Assembly (NCBI RefSeq): GCF_022346425.1
Contig: NZ_JAKRCW010000003.1
Coordinates: 147,986 to 211,985, forward strand
Reading direction: 5' to 3'
DNA: 64,000 nucleotides
From: Pseudoglutamicibacter albus
GTDB taxonomy: Bacteria > Actinomycetota > Actinomycetes > Actinomycetales > Micrococcaceae
A model generated the notes under the pieces. It searched no databases. It saw nothing but the letters and a program-made list of their open reading frames with translations, and was not told where the DNA came from. This document shows, piece by piece, positions 61,345-64,000 of this stretch. Within the stretch, counting starts at the first letter, position 1, and each line of letters opens with the position of its first letter. The position numbers and the translations under genes are program-made.

Positions 61345-61665
61345 TTATGGACCCGGGACGTCGTCGCCTTTGAAGAGGTCAGGCTTGGAAAGTTCTTCAA
61401 TGTTGACGTCTTTGAACGTGATGACCTTCACGGATTTCACGAATCGTTGCGGCCTGTACACGTCCCACACCCACGCGTCACTCAGCGTGAGCGAGAAATA
61501 GATTTCCCCGTTGGACGTCAGGGTTTCCAATTCGACGTGGTTCGCTAGATAGAACCTACGTTCTGTCTCTACTACGTAGGAGAACAGCCCTACAACGTCA
61601 CGGTATTCACGGTAGAGGTTCAGCTCCGCTTGGGTCTCGAAGCGTTCGATGTCCTCATCACTCAT
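61345..61665 (-). CDS. DUF2469 family protein
   Basis: A 106-residue actinobacterial protein, easily recognised by MSDEDIERFETQAELNLYRE YRDVVGLFSYVVETERRFYL and WVWDVYRPQRFVKSVKVITF. The function is unknown. It always sits near rnhB, as here (21-bp gap). Confidence 0.9.
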   Translation of the reverse strand: MSDEDIERFETQAELNLYREYRDVVGLFSYVVETERRFYLANHVELETLTSNGEIYFSLTLSDAWVWDVYRPQRFVKSVKVITFKDVNIEELSKPDLFKGDDVPGP

Positions 61666-61686
61666 GAGCTTGGTCCCCCTTCCTTG

Positions 61687-62445
61687 TCACAATAGCTTCC
61701 ATGTGCGCCGGTGCGCCTCAGTTGCTCCGTGTTCGCGGATTGCGGCCCTGTGCTGTGCCGAGCCGTATCCTTTATTCGATTCCCACCCGTAGGCGGGGTG
61801 AGTTTGCGATAGTTCTACCATGACACTATCGCGGTGCGTCTTCGCCAAGATGCTCGCGGCCGCGACGGATGCGCAGTCACGGTCGGCCTTGGGACGGGTT
61901 ATCACACGCGGTAAGTCCACACCTGCTTCTGCTGGCGCGGCATCCGCTGCTTCCGCATCAAGCCCGAGGTCTGATCCGTCAGAATCTAGTGCGCTGGACG
62001 CTAAAGCGCTGAACAGGTCTGGCTCCGGGGTGCTCAGCCAGTCATGCACCCCATCCAATAAGACCACGACGGGCACCTTAGCCTCCGATGCTCGTTCGCT
62101 GAGTCTTTCGCTGGCTTCCTTATAGGCTCGCTGGCCGGCAAGCCTGAGTGCTGCCACGATTCCGACCCGGTCGATCTCGCTAGGGCTTGCGCTACCCACA
62201 CCCCAGGATACGACCCAGTCCTGAATCAACGGCACAAGCGCTTGACGCAACGCGGGCGCGACGTCTTTGGAATCTCCGAGCCCTACCGGCTGGTCGCTAC
62301 ATTCGTGCGGGGCAACGAAACTCACCCCAACGGTAACGGGACCTGCAAGTGCCCCGCGGCCCACCTCGTCGACGGCTGCGATGATCTGGCCGGCACCCAC
62401 CAAACCTTGTTCAACGGTGAGGTCAGGGACGTGTCCGCTCATTCG
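61687..62445 (-). CDS. rnhB: Ribonuclease HII
   Basis: Cuts RNA in RNA-DNA hybrids, including single misinserted ribonucleotides. The 252-residue protein has DEVGRGALAGP (Asp25, Glu26; most relatives have DEAGRG), VVVLLDGVHDWL with the third Asp, and RPKADRDCASVAAASILAKTHRD (from PKADRDCASVAAASILAK). A 35-residue acidic insert (about 145-180) is unusual. ATG 62445 is chosen to avoid the overlap with lepB that a start at 62490 would give. Confidence 0.9.
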   Translation of the reverse strand, partial: RMSGHVPDLTVEQGLVGAGQIIAAVDEVGRGALAGPVTVGVSFVAPHECSDQPVGLGDSKDVAPALRQALVPLIQDWVVSWGVGSASPSEIDRVGIVAALRLAGQRAYKEASERLSERASEAKVPVVVLLDGVHDWLSTPEPDLFSALASSALDSDGSDLGLDAEAADAAPAEAGVDLPRVITRPKADRDCASVAAASILAKTHRDSVMVELSQTHPAYGWESNKGYGSAQHRAAIREHGATEAHRRTWKLL

Positions 62446-62455
62446 ACCAGCCCTA

Positions 62456-63238
62456 TCACTCGCCTTGAGGTTCGCGATCCGGGACCGCATCGAACGCGCC
62501 TTCAGGGTTCGCTACACCACTCCAACGGTCTAGGGGCCACGCGATGAAGTCAGCGCGCCCCACCACGGACTCCATTGACACCATCCCGTTGTCCTTGTCC
62601 TGGTGGTAGCGGGAGTCCCCCGAATCGGAGCGGTGGTCCCCCATAACCCAGAGTTTGTCTTTCGGAACAGTGACTTTGAATTCCGTTGCCGAAGGGGCGT
62701 CACCCGGATACAGGTACGGCTCGCTGATCTCAACCCCGTTGACTGAGATCTTCCCGTTCGCTGTGCAGCATTCGACCGTGTCACCCGGGAGGCCGATGAT
62801 GCGTTTAATCAGGTGCTGGGTGCTGTCATCTGGACGCAAACCCAAAAACGTCAGGGTTTTCTCGAAGCCGTTGGGCTGTGCGCTGTGGTCCAGTGGCGGC
62901 AACCAGTGCTCGTCATCCTTGAACACGATGACGTTGCCTCGTTCGAGTGTGAACAGATTTGGGAACAGTTGATTCACGAACACACGGTCGTTGACCATCA
63001 GCGTGTTCTGCATCGAGGTTGAGGGGATGACGAACGCCCTGAACAGGAAGGTTTTGACCACAACAGAGACCGCTAGCGCGATCACAACGGTCAACAGGAT
63101 CTCCTTGATGGAAGCCCAGGCGCCACGTTTCTTATGCTCAGCATGCTCGGACTTCTCGGTCTTCGCGTGGCTGTGCCCGTGGGCGTCGTCATTGTGTTTC
63201 TGCACAGGAATTTTCCTCAATACTGATGCGTATGACAT
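62456..63238 (-). CDS. lepB: Signal peptidase I
   Basis: Cleaves signal peptides on the outer face of the membrane. The 260-residue protein has a His/Lys-rich cytoplasmic N-terminus (residues 11-38), one membrane anchor (47-66), catalytic Ser75 in IPSTSMQNTL, general-base Lys145 in LIKRIIGLPGD, and the MGDHRSDSGDSR box. It lies between rplS and rnhB, the standard actinobacterial order. Confidence 0.94.
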   Translation of the reverse strand: MSYASVLRKIPVQKHNDDAHGHSHAKTEKSEHAEHKKRGAWASIKEILLTVVIALAVSVVVKTFLFRAFVIPSTSMQNTLMVNDRVFVNQLFPNLFTLERGNVIVFKDDEHWLPPLDHSAQPNGFEKTLTFLGLRPDDSTQHLIKRIIGLPGDTVECCTANGKISVNGVEISEPYLYPGDAPSATEFKVTVPKDKLWVMGDHRSDSGDSRYHQDKDNGMVSMESVVGRADFIAWPLDRWSGVANPEGAFDAVPDREPQGE

Positions 63239-63241
63239 GAA

Positions 63242-63303
63242 GCAGGCGCCACCCCCACAAAGCGTGCGGGGATAGCGCCTGCCGGGTGCTCCGAGAGGAG
63301 CAC
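63242..63303 (-). terminator. Hairpins behind rplS
   Basis: Two stem-loops lie between rplS and lepB: GCAGGCGC/GCGCCTGC (63242-63249, 63275-63282) and GTGCTCC/GGAGCAC (63286-63292, 63297-63303). They probably terminate or attenuate transcription so that less lepB than rplS message is made. Confidence 0.6.
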
Positions 63304-63322
63304 GGAAGTCAGTAAGCCGCGC

Positions 63323-63676
63323 TTACTTCGCGCCCTCGCGCTTCTCGCGGATGCGAGCAGCCTTACCGTGGCGGTCGCGCATGTAGTACAGCTTAGCGCG
63401 GCGGACGTCACCACGGGACACAACCTCGATCTTGTCGATGACCGGGGAGTGCACAGGGAAGGTACGCTCGACACCTACGCCGAAGGAAACCTTACGAACC
63501 TTGAAGGTTTCGCGAACGCCGCCACCCTGGCGTGCCAAGACGTAGCCCTGGAACACCTGAATACGGGAGTTCTTACCTTCAATAATGTTCACGTGAACCT
63601 TGACGGTGTCGCCCGGAGCGAAATCCGGGATGTCATCGCGAAGGCTCTTGGCGTCGACAGAATCAAGAAGATTCAT
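63323..63676 (-). CDS. rplS: 50S ribosomal protein L19
   Basis: A 117-residue ribosomal protein at the 30S-50S interface. It begins [19 protein letters not shown] and has [37 protein letters not shown] and [19 protein letters not shown] 63676 is the family start; upstream in-frame codons to 63724 belong to the leader. It precedes lepB and rnhB on the same strand. Confidence 0.95.
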   Translation of the reverse strand: MNLLDSVDAKSLRDDIPDFAPGDTVKVHVNIIEGKNSRIQVFQGYVLARQGGGVRETFKVRKVSFGVGVERTFPVHSPVIDKIEVVSRGDVRRAKLYYMRDRHGKAARIREKREGAK

Positions 63677-63839
63677 TGTTTTCTCCACATGGAACCGGCC
63701 GCAGGTCCGTGAGCCATGATGCATATGGGCGTTACTCTCTGGTGGAGTTCGCCGATATTCCCGGTTCGCTCAACCGAACCGGACCCGACCGTGTTCACAC
63801 ATGACCCCTGCGGCAGTCATGCATGCGGTGGGTGACAAC
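63677..63839 (-). other. Long rplS leader
   Basis: If the promoter at 63846-63874 is right, about 160 nt of untranslated RNA precede rplS. It contains the inverted repeat CCGGTTCG/CGAACCGG near 63760-63780. A ribosomal-protein leader that binds L19 is possible but not recognised as a known family. Confidence 0.4.
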
Positions 63840-63845
63840 TTCCTT

Positions 63846-63874
63846 ATTCTAACGTAGTTGCTACTCGATGTCAG
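63846..63874 (-). promoter_or_regulatory. Probable rplS promoter
   Basis: CTGACA (63874-63869) and TAGAAT (63851-63846) are separated by exactly 17 bp on the minus strand, a good sigma-70-type match, about 170 bp upstream of rplS. Confidence 0.6.
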
Positions 63875-63960
63875 GTTTCCGGCGTACCTTACATATATTG
63901 ATCGCGTAGCTACAGTCGTGCCTCACATACTTTGAGCGCGTACTCCTACGCTGAACAAGT

Positions 63961-64000
63961 ATGAACAAGGGTGTGGTCTCAATGTCGACACGTATCGAAG
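63961..64000 (+). CDS. Possible gene start cut by the window end
   Basis: ATG 63961 and in-frame ATG 63982 (behind AAGGG) open a frame reading MNKGVVSMSTRIE to the last base. Only 13 codons are visible, so neither the start nor the product can be judged. Confidence 0.25.
   Translation, partial: MNKGVVSMSTRIE

Noticed and set aside
1..64000. CRISPR arrays
   Set aside because: No regularly spaced repeats with unique spacers and no cas genes are visible. The 19-bp repeats near 47161-47566 are unevenly spaced and inverted.

Overview
The window is high-GC Gram-positive chromosome. It most resembles a member of Micrococcales, probably Micrococcaceae-like. The evidence is the long GapB-type glyceraldehyde-3-phosphate dehydrogenase, the DUF3052, DUF3145 and DUF2469 proteins, the fasR-fabD-acpP-fabF order next to aceE, and the rplS-lepB-rnhB-DUF2469-yraN-comM-dprA-xerC run. 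No genus can be fixed from the sequence alone. All family names come from reading motifs; no database search was run.

Layout. Positions 1-2473 hold a small membrane protein and a complete IS3-family element with a 3-bp target duplication. Positions 2474-11855 are core chromosome: a DUF1846 protein, def, gap, RNase P RNA, yaaA, a zinc-ribbon-like coiled-coil protein, a Nif3-like protein, msrA, cysK-cysE and tRNA-Val(UAC). Positions 11841-47585 form an integrated element of about 35.7 kb. It is bounded by 15-bp direct repeats of the tRNA-Val 3' end and carries a large serine integrase beside the tRNA. Positions 47590-64000 return to core chromosome: a tRNA-type terminator left without its tRNA, an AhpE-like peroxiredoxin, DUF3052, aceE, fatty-acid synthesis genes, DUF3145, xerC-dprA-comM-yraN, DUF2469, rnhB, lepB and rplS.

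The island has four parts. (1) A replication/transfer operon on the minus strand encodes an ArdC-like protein, a prim-pol, a DUF2637 membrane protein, a 39-aa protein, SSB, a DUF4913-like protein and a 71-aa protein, most linked by ATGA overlaps. A MobF relaxase on the plus strand has a frameshifted 5' end. I see no coupling ATPase and no type IV secretion genes, so the element looks mobilisable rather than self-transmissible, and is possibly stranded. (2) A TetR-controlled MFS efflux pair. (3) An eleven-gene minus-strand operon for siderophore capture: SIP-type reductase, MFS, two duplicated binding lipoproteins, two FecCD permeases, a FecE ATPase, two half-transporters of exporter fold resembling YbtP/YbtQ, a second MFS and an AraC regulator. 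A divergent 531-aa regulator made of two whole AraC units in tandem faces it, with a 24-bp palindrome between them. No siderophore synthesis genes are present, which suggests use of foreign siderophores. (4) A right-hand accessory zone with a broken C5 methylase, an extra DprA, and an AT-richer operon of a small HTH protein, a ParB-fold protein and a D12 adenine methylase. A complete IS256-family element with an 8-bp target duplication abuts this operon, and a nested array of 19-bp inverted repeats lies next to attR.

The best candidates for something undescribed are the ParB-like/adenine methylase pair, the double-AraC regulator driving a combined FecBCD + YbtPQ-type uptake operon, and the integrase whose C-terminal tail is predicted to change on integration.
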